A stretch of 64,000 nt of DNA, from assembly GCF_029968015.1 (NCBI RefSeq), contig NZ_JASCIS010000027.1, positions 1 through 64,000 on the forward strand, given 5' to 3'. The notes beneath the pieces were generated by a model that searched no databases, was not told the DNA's origin, and saw only the letters and a program-made list of their open reading frames with translations. The number at the start of each line of letters is the position of its first letter. Position 1 is the first letter of the stretch. This stretch comes from Streptomyces luteolus (GTDB taxonomy: Bacteria > Actinomycetota > Actinomycetes > Streptomycetales > Streptomycetaceae). This document shows, piece by piece, positions 53,150 to 60,990 of the stretch. A program made the position numbers and the translations under genes.

Positions 53150-54499
53150 ATGTCTGCTGAAACGGTCTCTGTCTCCGGCTGGGGCCGCACCGCCCCCACC
53201 AGCGCCCGCATCGTCCGCCCGCGCACGTACGAGGAGGCCGCCGAGGCCGTGCTCGGCTGCGGGGCGCGCGGCGGGATCGCCCGGGGCCTCGGCCGCGCCT
53301 ACGGGGACGCCGCGCAGAACGCGGGCGGCGCCGTCCTCGACATGACCGGGCTCGACCGCATCCGCACCATCGACGCCCAGTCCGGCACGGTCGTCTGCGA
53401 CGCCGGGGTGAGCCTGCACCGACTGATGGAAGTACTGCTTCCGCTCGGCTGGTTCGTGCCCGTCACGCCCGGCACCCGCTACGTCACCGTCGGCGGGGCG
53501 ATCGGCGCCGACATCCACGGCAAGAACCACCACGTCTCCGGCTCCTTCGCCCGGCACGTCACCGCCCTCGACCTGCTCTCCGCCGACGGCGCGGTGCGCA
53601 CCCTGCGGCGCGGCGAGCCGCTGTTCGACGCCACCGCCGGGGGGATGGGCCTGACCGGCGTCGTGCTGCGCGCGAGCGTCCAACTGCTCCCGGTCGAGAC
53701 CTCGTTGATGTCCGTCGACACCGAACGCGCCGCCGACCTCGACGACCTGATGTCCCGCCTCGCCGAGACCGACCACCGCTACCGCTACTCGGTCGCCTGG
53801 ATCGACCTGCTCGCCCGCGGCTCCGCCCTCGGCCGCTCCGTCCTCACCCGCGGCGAGCACGCCCCGCTCGACGCGCTGCCGGACCGGGCCCGGCGCGACC
53901 CGCTCGCCTTCCGGCCCGGCACGCTGCCCGCGCCGCCCGCGTTCGTCCCGGAGGGGCTGCTCGGCCGCACCACCGTCGGCCTCTTCAACAAGCTCTGGTA
54001 CCGCAAGGCACCCCGCTCCCGCTCCGGCGAACTCCAGCGCATCTCCACGTTCTTCCACCCCCTCGACGGCGTCCCGCACTGGAACCGCATCTACGGCCGC
54101 GGCGGCTTCGTGCAGTACCAGTTCGTCGTCGGGTACGGGGCCGAGGGCACCCTGCACCGGATCGTGCGGCGCATCTCCGAGCGCCGCTGCCCCTCCTTTC
54201 TCGCCGTCCTGAAGCGCTTCGGCTCGGCCGACCCGGGCTGGCTCTCCTTCCCGGTGCCGGGCTGGACGCTCGCCCTCGACATCCCGGCCGGGCTGCCGGG
54301 GCTCGGCGGCTTCCTGGACGAGCTCGACGAGGAGGTCGCCGCCGCCGGTGGCCGGGTCTACCTCGCCAAGGACTCCCGGCTGCGGCCCGAGCTCGTCGGC
54401 GAGATGTACCCCGACCTGGGCCGATTCCGTGCCCTGCGGGCCGAGTTGGACCCCCGCGGGGTCTTCACCTCCGACCTCGCGCGGCGCCTCGCGCTCTGA
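53150..54499 (+). CDS. dprE1: DprE1-like decaprenylphosphoryl-ribose 2-oxidase
   Basis: A 449-residue FAD-dependent oxidase of the DprE1 family, which oxidises C2 of polyprenyl-phosphoryl-ribose, the first half of its epimerisation to the arabinose form. FAD-binding segments are GIARGLGRAYGDAAQNAGG and TVGGAIGADIHGKNHHVSGS. The substrate domain has YGRGGFVQYQFVVGYG and LSFPVPGWTLALDIPAGLPG. In M. tuberculosis DprE1 the corresponding stretch has a cysteine (Cys387); here alanine aligns with it. ATG 53150 lies six bases after TATGGT, so the mRNA may be leaderless. The dprE2-like gene follows 30 bases later, as in mycobacteria. Confidence 0.88.
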   Translation: MSAETVSVSGWGRTAPTSARIVRPRTYEEAAEAVLGCGARGGIARGLGRAYGDAAQNAGGAVLDMTGLDRIRTIDAQSGTVVCDAGVSLHRLMEVLLPLGWFVPVTPGTRYVTVGGAIGADIHGKNHHVSGSFARHVTALDLLSADGAVRTLRRGEPLFDATAGGMGLTGVVLRASVQLLPVETSLMSVDTERAADLDDLMSRLAETDHRYRYSVAWIDLLARGSALGRSVLTRGEHAPLDALPDRARRDPLAFRPGTLPAPPAFVPEGLLGRTTVGLFNKLWYRKAPRSRSGELQRISTFFHPLDGVPHWNRIYGRGGFVQYQFVVGYGAEGTLHRIVRRISERRCPSFLAVLKRFGSADPGWLSFPVPGWTLALDIPAGLPGLGGFLDELDEEVAAAGGRVYLAKDSRLRPELVGEMYPDLGRFRALRAELDPRGVFTSDLARRLAL

Positions 54500-54529
54500 T
54501 CCCTTCCGCTCTTCGAGGAGAACCCGAAC

Positions 54530-55285
54530 ATGAAGGACGCCTTCGGCACCCCGCAGTCCCTGCTCGTCCTCGGCGGCAGCTCCGAGATCGCCCTCGCCAC
54601 CGCCCGCCGCCTCGTCGCCCGCCGCACCCGCACCGTCCACCTCGCCGGCCGGCCCGGTCCGGCCCTGGAGTCCGCCGCCGCCGAACTGCGCGACATGGGC
54701 GCCGAGGTGCACACCCACGCCTTCGACGCGCTCGACCCCGACCGCCACGAGGAGGCCGTCGGCAAGCTCTTCACGGAGGGCGACATCGACCTGGCGCTGC
54801 TCGCCTTCGGCATCCTCGGCGACCAGGAGCGCGACGAGGGCGACCCGCTCGCCGCCGTCCGCGTCGCCCAGACCAACTACACCGGCGCCGTCTCCGCCGG
54901 GCTCGTCTGCGCCGCGGCCCTCAAGCGGCAGGGGCACGGCTCGCTCGTCGTGCTCTCCTCGGTCGCGGGCGAGCGGGCCCGGCGCGCGAACTTCATCTAC
55001 GGCTCCAGCAAGGCGGGCCTCGACGCCTTCGCCCAGGGCCTCGGCGACGCGCTCCACGGCTCCGGCGTCCACGTCATGGTCGTACGCCCCGGGTTCGTAC
55101 GTTCCCGGATGACCGCGGGCCTGCGGGAGGCGCCGCTCGCGACTACGCCGGAGGCGGTGGCGGAGGCGATCGAGGGCGGGCTGCGGCGCAGGGCGGACGT
55201 GGTGTGGGTGCCGGGTGCGCTCCGCTGGGTGATGTCCGGTCTCCGGCACGTACCCCGACCGGTCTTCCGGCGTCTGCCCCTGTAG
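54530..55285 (+). CDS. dprE2: DprE2-like decaprenylphosphoryl-2-keto-pentose reductase
   Basis: A 251-residue short-chain dehydrogenase that, in the DprE family, reduces the 2-keto intermediate to polyprenyl-phosphoryl-arabinose with NADH. The nucleotide-binding loop is LVLGGSSEIALATA (residues ~12-25). The active site has VVLSSVAGERARRANFIYGSSKAG with serine and Tyr-x-x-x-Lys (written here in family order). GVHVMVVRPGFVRSRMTAG follows. It is preceded by GAGGAG and lies 30 bases after the dprE1-like gene, so they form an operon, which ends in the palindromic repeat at 55301-55451. Confidence 0.88.
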   Translation: MKDAFGTPQSLLVLGGSSEIALATARRLVARRTRTVHLAGRPGPALESAAAELRDMGAEVHTHAFDALDPDRHEEAVGKLFTEGDIDLALLAFGILGDQERDEGDPLAAVRVAQTNYTGAVSAGLVCAAALKRQGHGSLVVLSSVAGERARRANFIYGSSKAGLDAFAQGLGDALHGSGVHVMVVRPGFVRSRMTAGLREAPLATTPEAVAEAIEGGLRRRADVVWVPGALRWVMSGLRHVPRPVFRRLPL

Positions 55286-55300
55286 GGCGCTGCGCTTCTT

Positions 55301-55505
55301 TCCCCTCCCCGCCCCTTCCCGAAGTCTTGCCAGACGGGCCTCCTCAATCGCCGGAGGGGCTGAAAATTCAGCCCCTCCGGCGATTGAGGAGCGGGGGTCC
55401 GGGGCGGAGCCCCGAAGCTCCGCAGGATTTCGGGAAGGGGCGGGGAGGGGATCAAATCCCGCCCGTCCGGCGATTGAGGACGAGCCCGGAGGGCGATCGG
55501 CGGCG
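55301..55505. repeat. Nested palindromic REP-like cluster, copy 3
   Basis: A perfect 25-base inverted repeat (55340-55364 with 55367-55391, two-base loop) sits inside a second perfect 23-base inverted repeat (55301-55323 with 55429-55451). The sequence blocks match the clusters at 36722 and 41761. It fills the 299-base gap after dprE2 and probably terminates that operon. GCCCGTCCGGCGATTGAGGA near 55460 is a further half-unit. Confidence 0.88.
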
Positions 55506-55584
55506 CGCGAGTCGACGGTGCGTGACCTCGTCCCCCGCCAGCCCGTTGATGACCGCAACGCAACCGAGTTGAGGATGAGGCCCC

Positions 55585-56325
55585 GTGCACAGGTCCGCGT
55601 ACGAGCAGATGGCGCTCTGCATCGAGGAGTACATGCCCACCGACCGCAGGCAGCGGGTCGTCGACCTCGGCTCCCGTATCTCGGACGGGCAGAAGCTCAC
55701 GCACCAGGAGCTCCTGAAGGGGCGGGACATCGACTACTGCGGGGTCGACGTGTGGGACGGGCCCAACGTCGACCGCGTGATGCCCAAGCCGTACCGCGTT
55801 CCGGTGAAGTCGAACAGCGCGGACTTCCTGCTCTCCGGGCAGGCCTTCGAGCACATCCCGTTCTTCTGGGCGTCCATGCTGGAGATCGCCCGCGTGCTCA
55901 AGCCCGGCGGCACCGCCTTCGTCACCGCCCCGTCCCGCGGCCACGTCCACGACCAGCAGGACTGCTGGCGCTACTACCCGGACGGCTTCAGGGCCCTGGC
56001 CGCGTACACGAAGCTCGAACTCGTCGAGGCCTTCACCGACTTCCCGCCGAAGAAGGGCATCTGGCACAGCTACCAGAGCATCGACGCCAAGCACGCCTAC
56101 TGGGGGGACACCGTCGGGGTCTTCCGCAAGCCGCAGCAGTATCCGCGCGTCACCATGACCTTTGTTCGGGCCACCACCCGCTGGTGGGCCAACCGCGTCG
56201 GCGGTGTCGAGGGCGTCCCGCTGCCCGAAACGCTGGCCAGGCGCGCGCAGTGCGGCAGGCCCGCCGCCGTGCCCGAGCCCGCACGGCCCGCGGCGCCCAA
56301 CAACCCGGCCCCACACGCACGGTAA
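55585..56325 (+). CDS. Class I SAM-dependent methyltransferase
   Basis: A 246-residue methyltransferase. The SAM-binding strand and loop read RRQRVVDLGSRISDG, followed by YCGVDVWDGPNVDRVM, then SADFLLSGQAFEHIPFFWAS and the IARVLKPGGTAFVTAPSRGH block usual for this fold. A C-terminal tail rich in Ala-Pro is probably flexible. It may methylate a sugar of the glycopolymer; that is inferred from the neighbourhood. GTG 55585 follows a GAGG a few bases upstream. A TylF-like methyltransferase gene follows on the same strand, with its own predicted promoter. Confidence 0.8.
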   Translation: MHRSAYEQMALCIEEYMPTDRRQRVVDLGSRISDGQKLTHQELLKGRDIDYCGVDVWDGPNVDRVMPKPYRVPVKSNSADFLLSGQAFEHIPFFWASMLEIARVLKPGGTAFVTAPSRGHVHDQQDCWRYYPDGFRALAAYTKLELVEAFTDFPPKKGIWHSYQSIDAKHAYWGDTVGVFRKPQQYPRVTMTFVRATTRWWANRVGGVEGVPLPETLARRAQCGRPAAVPEPARPAAPNNPAPHAR

Positions 56326-56342
56326 GGGATCGTTGACGAAAC

Positions 56343-56372
56343 GTGACATCGGTGGCGGCGCGCGCGTATCGT
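56343..56372 (+). promoter_or_regulatory. Predicted promoter for the TylF-like gene
   Basis: GTGACA (56343-56348), 18 bases, TATCGT (56367-56372), then eight bases to ATG 56381, giving a probable leaderless mRNA. Confidence 0.45.
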
Positions 56373-56380
56373 CCCGCCGC

Positions 56381-57205
56381 ATGGCATGGCGAAAAGCAGT
56401 GAACGGCGTACTGAAGCAGCTCACCGGATACCACCTGTCCCGGGCGACCGCCCCCGCGCCGCGTCCGGCCGGGCCCGCCGCGCAGGCCCCGGCGCCCAGG
56501 GCGAAGCCGAAGTCGAAGCCGAAGAGCCCGGTGTTCCCGGACGACTACGACGACGAGGCGAAGGCGATCATCCGTGAGGTGAAGCCGCGCACGATGACCT
56601 CGCCGGAGAAGCTCAACGCCTTCATCCTCGCCATCCGGCACGTCGTCAGCCACGACATCCCCGGCGACATCGTGGAGTGCGGTGTCTGGCGCGGCGGTTC
56701 GATGCAGGCCTGCGCCAAGACCCTGCTCTCGCTCGGCGCGACCGACCGCCACCTCTACCTCTTCGACACGTACGAGGGCATGACCCCGCCCACCGAGGAG
56801 GATGTGCGGCGCGACGGGAAGCACGCGCGGGAGCTCCTGGAGGTCCAGGGCAAGGACCGCCCGATCTGGGCCGTCGCCGACCTCGACGACGTCAAGTCCG
56901 GCTTCGAGAGCGTCCCTTACCCCGAGGAGCGGATGCACTACGTCGTCGGCAAGGTCGAGGAGACCGTCCCGGAGCAGGCCCCCGAGCAGATCTCCATCCT
57001 GCGCCTGGACACCGACTGGTACGGCTCCACGAAGCACGAACTCGACCACCTCTACGACCGGTTGTCGCCCGGCGGCATCCTGCTCATCGACGACTACGGC
57101 TACTGGCAGGGCTCCCGCCAGGCCGTAGACGAGTTCCTGGAGCGCACCGGCGAGCGGCTCCTGCTGCTCCGCATGGACGAGGGGCGGATCGCCGTCAAGC
57201 CGTAA
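56381..57205 (+). CDS. TylF/macrocin O-methyltransferase family protein
   Basis: A 274-residue member of the TylF family of sugar O-methyltransferases. After a basic, Ala-Pro-rich leader (residues 1-50) come VKPRTMTSPEKLNAFILAIR, the SAM site DIVECGVWRGGSMQACA, HLYLFDTYEGMTPP, and LRLDTDWYGSTKHELDHLYD with the metal-binding GGILLIDDYGYWQGSRQAVDEF. Known relatives methylate deoxysugars in macrolides; here a wall-polymer sugar is the likely target. The longer upstream frame overlaps the preceding gene and is rejected. The next gene lies 197 bases on; that gap has only a short direct repeat (CAAGCCGTAAC) and no gene. Confidence 0.87.
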   Translation: MAWRKAVNGVLKQLTGYHLSRATAPAPRPAGPAAQAPAPRAKPKSKPKSPVFPDDYDDEAKAIIREVKPRTMTSPEKLNAFILAIRHVVSHDIPGDIVECGVWRGGSMQACAKTLLSLGATDRHLYLFDTYEGMTPPTEEDVRRDGKHARELLEVQGKDRPIWAVADLDDVKSGFESVPYPEERMHYVVGKVEETVPEQAPEQISILRLDTDWYGSTKHELDHLYDRLSPGGILLIDDYGYWQGSRQAVDEFLERTGERLLLLRMDEGRIAVKP

Positions 57206-57402
57206 CTCAAGCCGTAACAGGCCCTTCGCACAGGCGAGTTGAGTCGGTCCCGGTCACACGGTGTGAGCGCCGTGGGGTCGGGATCGGCCTGTTTTCACTC
57301 GAACGGCCGTCATGGGGTGACTGTGCGAAGCGCCACCTTGTTGTTAACCCGTAGGCCTGTAAAAGGGCTTGTCTGTGTAGCCCTGCCGCCCGGAAGGATC
57401 GT

Positions 57403-60400
57403 GTGCACCGCATGGCACCCCGCCTCAGCGTCGTCGTCCCCGTCCACAACGTCGAGGATTACCTCGGCGCCTGCCTGCAGTCGCTCGCGGGCCAGACCAT
57501 GACCGACCTCGAAGTGGTCATGATCGACGACGGCTCCACGGACGGGAGCGCCCGCATCGCCCGCGAACACGCCGCGCGCGACCCGCGGTTCAGACTCGTC
57601 CAGCAGGAGAACGCGGGCCTGGGCGCGGCGCGGAACGCCGGGGCGCGGCACGCCAGGGGCACCCATCTCGCCTTCGTGGACAGCGACGACCTGGTGCCGG
57701 TCGACGCGTACGAGAGGATGCTGGCGGCGCTCGACGAGTCCGGGTCCGACTTCGTCAGCGGCAATGTGCACCGGCTCCGCGTGAACGGCAGGACCGAGCA
57801 GTCCTGGATGTTCAAGAAGGCGATGCGCGCCACGCGTTCGGCGACCCACGTCAGCCGCGACTGGTCGCTGCTCGCCGACCGCATCGCCTGCAACAAGGTG
57901 TTCCGCAGGGATTTCTGGGACCGGCACGAACTCGCCTTCCCCGAGGGCGTGTTGTTCGAGGACACGCCCGTCATCGTGCCCGCCCACTTCCTCGCCGGCT
58001 CCGTGGACGTGCTGCACGACACCGTCTACCTCTGGCGCGACCGCGACGGCTCCATCACCAACCGCCGCACCACCCCCCGCGCCGTCGAGGAGCGCACCGC
58101 CGCCTGTACGAAGGCCGCCGCGTTCCTCGCCGGGCGCGCCGCGGCGGCCGAGCCGGGCTCCGAGGAACGCGCCAAGTGGGCCGAGGGCAAACGGCGTTAC
58201 GACTCCTCCGTGCTCGTCACCGACCTGCGCTACTTCCTCGACGTACTGCCCGACGGCGACCCCGCGTACCACGAGGCGTTCCTGGAGCACGCGGGCGGCT
58301 ACGCGGCCGCCGTCGACCGCTCCGTGCTCACCGCCCTGCCGCTGCACCTGCGCGTCAAGTGGCAGCTCGTCACCGAGCGCAGGACCGACGAGATCCTCGC
58401 CCTCCTCGCGTACGAGAAGGGCCACCCGGGCGCCTTCCGGGTGCGGGGGCTGCGCAGGCGGCGCGCGGAGTACCCGGTCGTGGCGGGCGCGCCCCTGCCC
58501 CGCGACGTGACCGCGCTGAAACGATCCGAGCTCCCGCTCGTCACCCGGATCTCCCAGGCCGAATGGCGCGACGGCAAGCTGCACCTGAAGGGCTTCGCCT
58601 ACCGCCGCAACCTGCCCGCGGGCCGCCTCGCCGGGCGCGTCAAGTTCGTCTGGCTGCGGCTCGGCAGGCGGCGCCTGCTGCCGCTGAAGGCGCGTACGAC
58701 CTATCTGCGCGAGGCCACGTACGCGTCGCGGCAGGGGCTGCACCGCTACGACTGGGCCGGGTTCGAGGCCGTCGTCGACCCCGGAAAGCTGCTCACCTCG
58801 CGGCGCAGCGCCGTCTGGCAGGCCGAGACGGCCGTGCTCGGCGGCGGGGCGCTGCGCCGCGGGCCGCTGCGGATGGCGGGCGGCGCGACCCCGGCCGCCG
58901 TGCACTACCTCGACGCGCACGCGCGCGTGGTGCCGGTTCTCAGCCGCGGCCGCCTCCAGCTGAAGGTGGAGCGCACCCTCGCCCAGCTCACCGGCCACCG
59001 CCAGGAGGGCGACGAGATCGTCTTCGAGGGCAGCCTCCTGGAGCCGGTCACCGGGATGCGCCTGCGGGTGGAGAACTGGCACTCCAAGGAGGGCGCCGAC
59101 GTCCGACTGGAGGCGGAGGGGCGGACGTTCACTGCGCGTGTGCCGCTCTCCGTGTTCACGCCCGCCGAGGACGCCGAGCCGCGCGAGGCCGAGCCCTGGG
59201 GCGCGTATCTGCTGCGCGCCGACGACAGCAGGGTCCCGGTGGGAGCCCGGGACACGCTTCCGTCCGGGCGGTACGGGCTCCGCCCCGGCCGCGAGCTGTA
59301 TCCGACCGCCAACGCCAGCGGCAACCTGGAACTGCGCGACCAGACCGTACGCCCCATCGCCGAGACCCTGACCTGGGACGACAACGGCGAGCTCACCATC
59401 GGCGGCAGCTTCCCCGCGCTCGCCACCGGGCCCGTCGACCTGGTCCTGAGGCACAGCGGATACGGCGAGGAGATCACCCTGCCCGTGCAGCAGGACGACG
59501 GGCGGTTCGAGGCCGCCCTCGCGCCCGCCGCCGTCGCCGGGCTCGCCGGGGAACTGCCGCTCGCCGAAGGCCGCTGGTACCTGTACTTCCGGGCCGCGGG
59601 CGGACTCGGCGAGGCCCTGCCCATGCACGTCGCCCCCGGACGGCACCAGGCCCTGCCGCTCGTACGCACCCTGGGCGGACGGGAGTTCAGCCTGGAGCGG
59701 CGCGCCCACGACCGGCTCCTCATCGCCTCCGGCAGTGCCCTGCCCGAGGCCGACCGCGGCGCCGTGCGCCAGAGCGAACTCCGCGCCCACTACCAGGATT
59801 TGCGCGCCTCCCCGCGCCGCGAGGCCGTCCTCTACAGCAGCTTCGACGGCCGCCAGCACTCCGACTCGCCGCGCGCCGTGCACGAGGAGCTCGCGGGCAG
59901 AGACACCGGCCTTGAGCACCTGTGGGTGGTCCGCGACCAGCAGGCCGTGGTGCCGCCCAGCGCCCGCCCCGTCGTCCTGTGGAGCACCGAGTGGTACGAG
60001 GCCCTGGCCCGCTGCCGGGCGATCGTCACCAACACCCAGCTCCCGCAGTGGTTCGAGCGCGCCGAGGGCCAGACCGTCGTCCAGACCTGGCACGGCACCC
60101 CGCTCAAACGCATCGGCCGGGACGTTACGGGCAGCGTCTCCGCCGACCCCGCCTACATCGCCACGCTGCCGGGACGCGCCGCCCAGTGGAGCGCCCTCGT
60201 CAGCCCCAACCGCGTCTCCACCCCCCTCCTGCGCAGCGCCTTCGGGTACGAGGGCGAGGTCCTGGAGTACGGCTATCCGCGCAGCGACCTGCTGCACGCC
60301 GCCGACCGCGCCAAGGTCGCCGCCGCCGTCCGCGACCGCCTCGGCATCCCCGACGACGCCAAGGTCGTCCTCTACGCCCCGACCTGGCGCGAGAACCAGC

Positions 60401-60990
60401 CCAGGACCGGCGGCCGCTACGGGCTCGACCTGCGCCTCGACCTCGCCGCCGCCGAACGCGCCCTCGGCGAGGACCACGTCCTGCTCGTGCGCCGCCACTA
60501 CCTCGTCGGCGGCACCGTCCCCGGCAGCCGCTTCGTCCGCGACGTCAGCCGCTACCCGGACGTCGCCGAACTCCTGCTGATCAGCGACGTGCTGGTGACC
60601 GACTACTCCTCGCTGATGTTCGACTTCGCGCAGACCGGCCGCCCGATGCTCTTCCACACCCACGACCTCGACCACTACCGCGACACGCTGCGCGGCTTCT
60701 ACTTCGACTTCGAGGCCAAGGCGCCCGGACCGCTCATCGCCGGGCAGGAGGAACTCCTCGACGCACTGCGCGACCCCGAGGCGGCCACCGCCGGGCACGC
60801 CGCCGCGTACGCCGCGTTCCGGGAGACGTACTGCGACCTCGACGACGGCCGCGCCGCCGCCCGCGTCGCCGACTACCTGCAGAACGGATTCGTGCAGAAC
60901 GGATTCGCGCAGAACGGATTCGTGCAGAACGGATTCGCGCAGCACGGATTCGCGCAGAACGGATTCGCGCAGAACGGAGGCAGGCCGTGA
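57403..60990 (+). CDS. GT2 + TagF-like polyol-phosphate polymerase, type B, with QNGF repeat tail
   Basis: A 1195-residue paralogue of the 43469 protein. The GT2 domain has RLSVVVPVHNVEDYLGACLQ, VMIDDGSTDGS and AFVDSDD. The beta-rich middle covers about 330-780 (LKRSELPLVTRISQAEWRDG). The polymerase domain has VVQTWHGTPLKRIG (His897), GYPRSDLLH, VLYAPTWREN and VTDYSSLMFDFAQTGRPMLF (Asp1067). It ends in seven copies of a QNGFx pentapeptide right after the domain. GTG 57403 has GGAAGG five bases upstream; ATG 57412 is the alternative. Its stop overlaps the next gene (GTGA), and both should be made together. Confidence 0.87.
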   Translation: MHRMAPRLSVVVPVHNVEDYLGACLQSLAGQTMTDLEVVMIDDGSTDGSARIAREHAARDPRFRLVQQENAGLGAARNAGARHARGTHLAFVDSDDLVPVDAYERMLAALDESGSDFVSGNVHRLRVNGRTEQSWMFKKAMRATRSATHVSRDWSLLADRIACNKVFRRDFWDRHELAFPEGVLFEDTPVIVPAHFLAGSVDVLHDTVYLWRDRDGSITNRRTTPRAVEERTAACTKAAAFLAGRAAAAEPGSEERAKWAEGKRRYDSSVLVTDLRYFLDVLPDGDPAYHEAFLEHAGGYAAAVDRSVLTALPLHLRVKWQLVTERRTDEILALLAYEKGHPGAFRVRGLRRRRAEYPVVAGAPLPRDVTALKRSELPLVTRISQAEWRDGKLHLKGFAYRRNLPAGRLAGRVKFVWLRLGRRRLLPLKARTTYLREATYASRQGLHRYDWAGFEAVVDPGKLLTSRRSAVWQAETAVLGGGALRRGPLRMAGGATPAAVHYLDAHARVVPVLSRGRLQLKVERTLAQLTGHRQEGDEIVFEGSLLEPVTGMRLRVENWHSKEGADVRLEAEGRTFTARVPLSVFTPAEDAEPREAEPWGAYLLRADDSRVPVGARDTLPSGRYGLRPGRELYPTANASGNLELRDQTVRPIAETLTWDDNGELTIGGSFPALATGPVDLVLRHSGYGEEITLPVQQDDGRFEAALAPAAVAGLAGELPLAEGRWYLYFRAAGGLGEALPMHVAPGRHQALPLVRTLGGREFSLERRAHDRLLIASGSALPEADRGAVRQSELRAHYQDLRASPRREAVLYSSFDGRQHSDSPRAVHEELAGRDTGLEHLWVVRDQQAVVPPSARPVVLWSTEWYEALARCRAIVTNTQLPQWFERAEGQTVVQTWHGTPLKRIGRDVTGSVSADPAYIATLPGRAAQWSALVSPNRVSTPLLRSAFGYEGEVLEYGYPRSDLLHAADRAKVAAAVRDRLGIPDDAKVVLYAPTWRENQPRTGGRYGLDLRLDLAAAERALGEDHVLLVRRHYLVGGTVPGSRFVRDVSRYPDVAELLLISDVLVTDYSSLMFDFAQTGRPMLFHTHDLDHYRDTLRGFYFDFEAKAPGPLIAGQEELLDALRDPEAATAGHAAAYAAFRETYCDLDDGRAAARVADYLQNGFVQNGFAQNGFVQNGFAQHGFAQNGFAQNGGRP
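60880..60978 (+). repeat. 15-bp tandem repeats encoding QNGF pentapeptides
   Basis: Six full units start at 60880, 60895, 60910, 60925, 60940 and 60955, and a partial seventh at 60970 merges with the GGAGG ribosome site of the next gene. The core is CAGAACGGATTCG. Copies are 93-100 percent identical to each other by eye, so expansion is recent. Confidence 0.92.
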
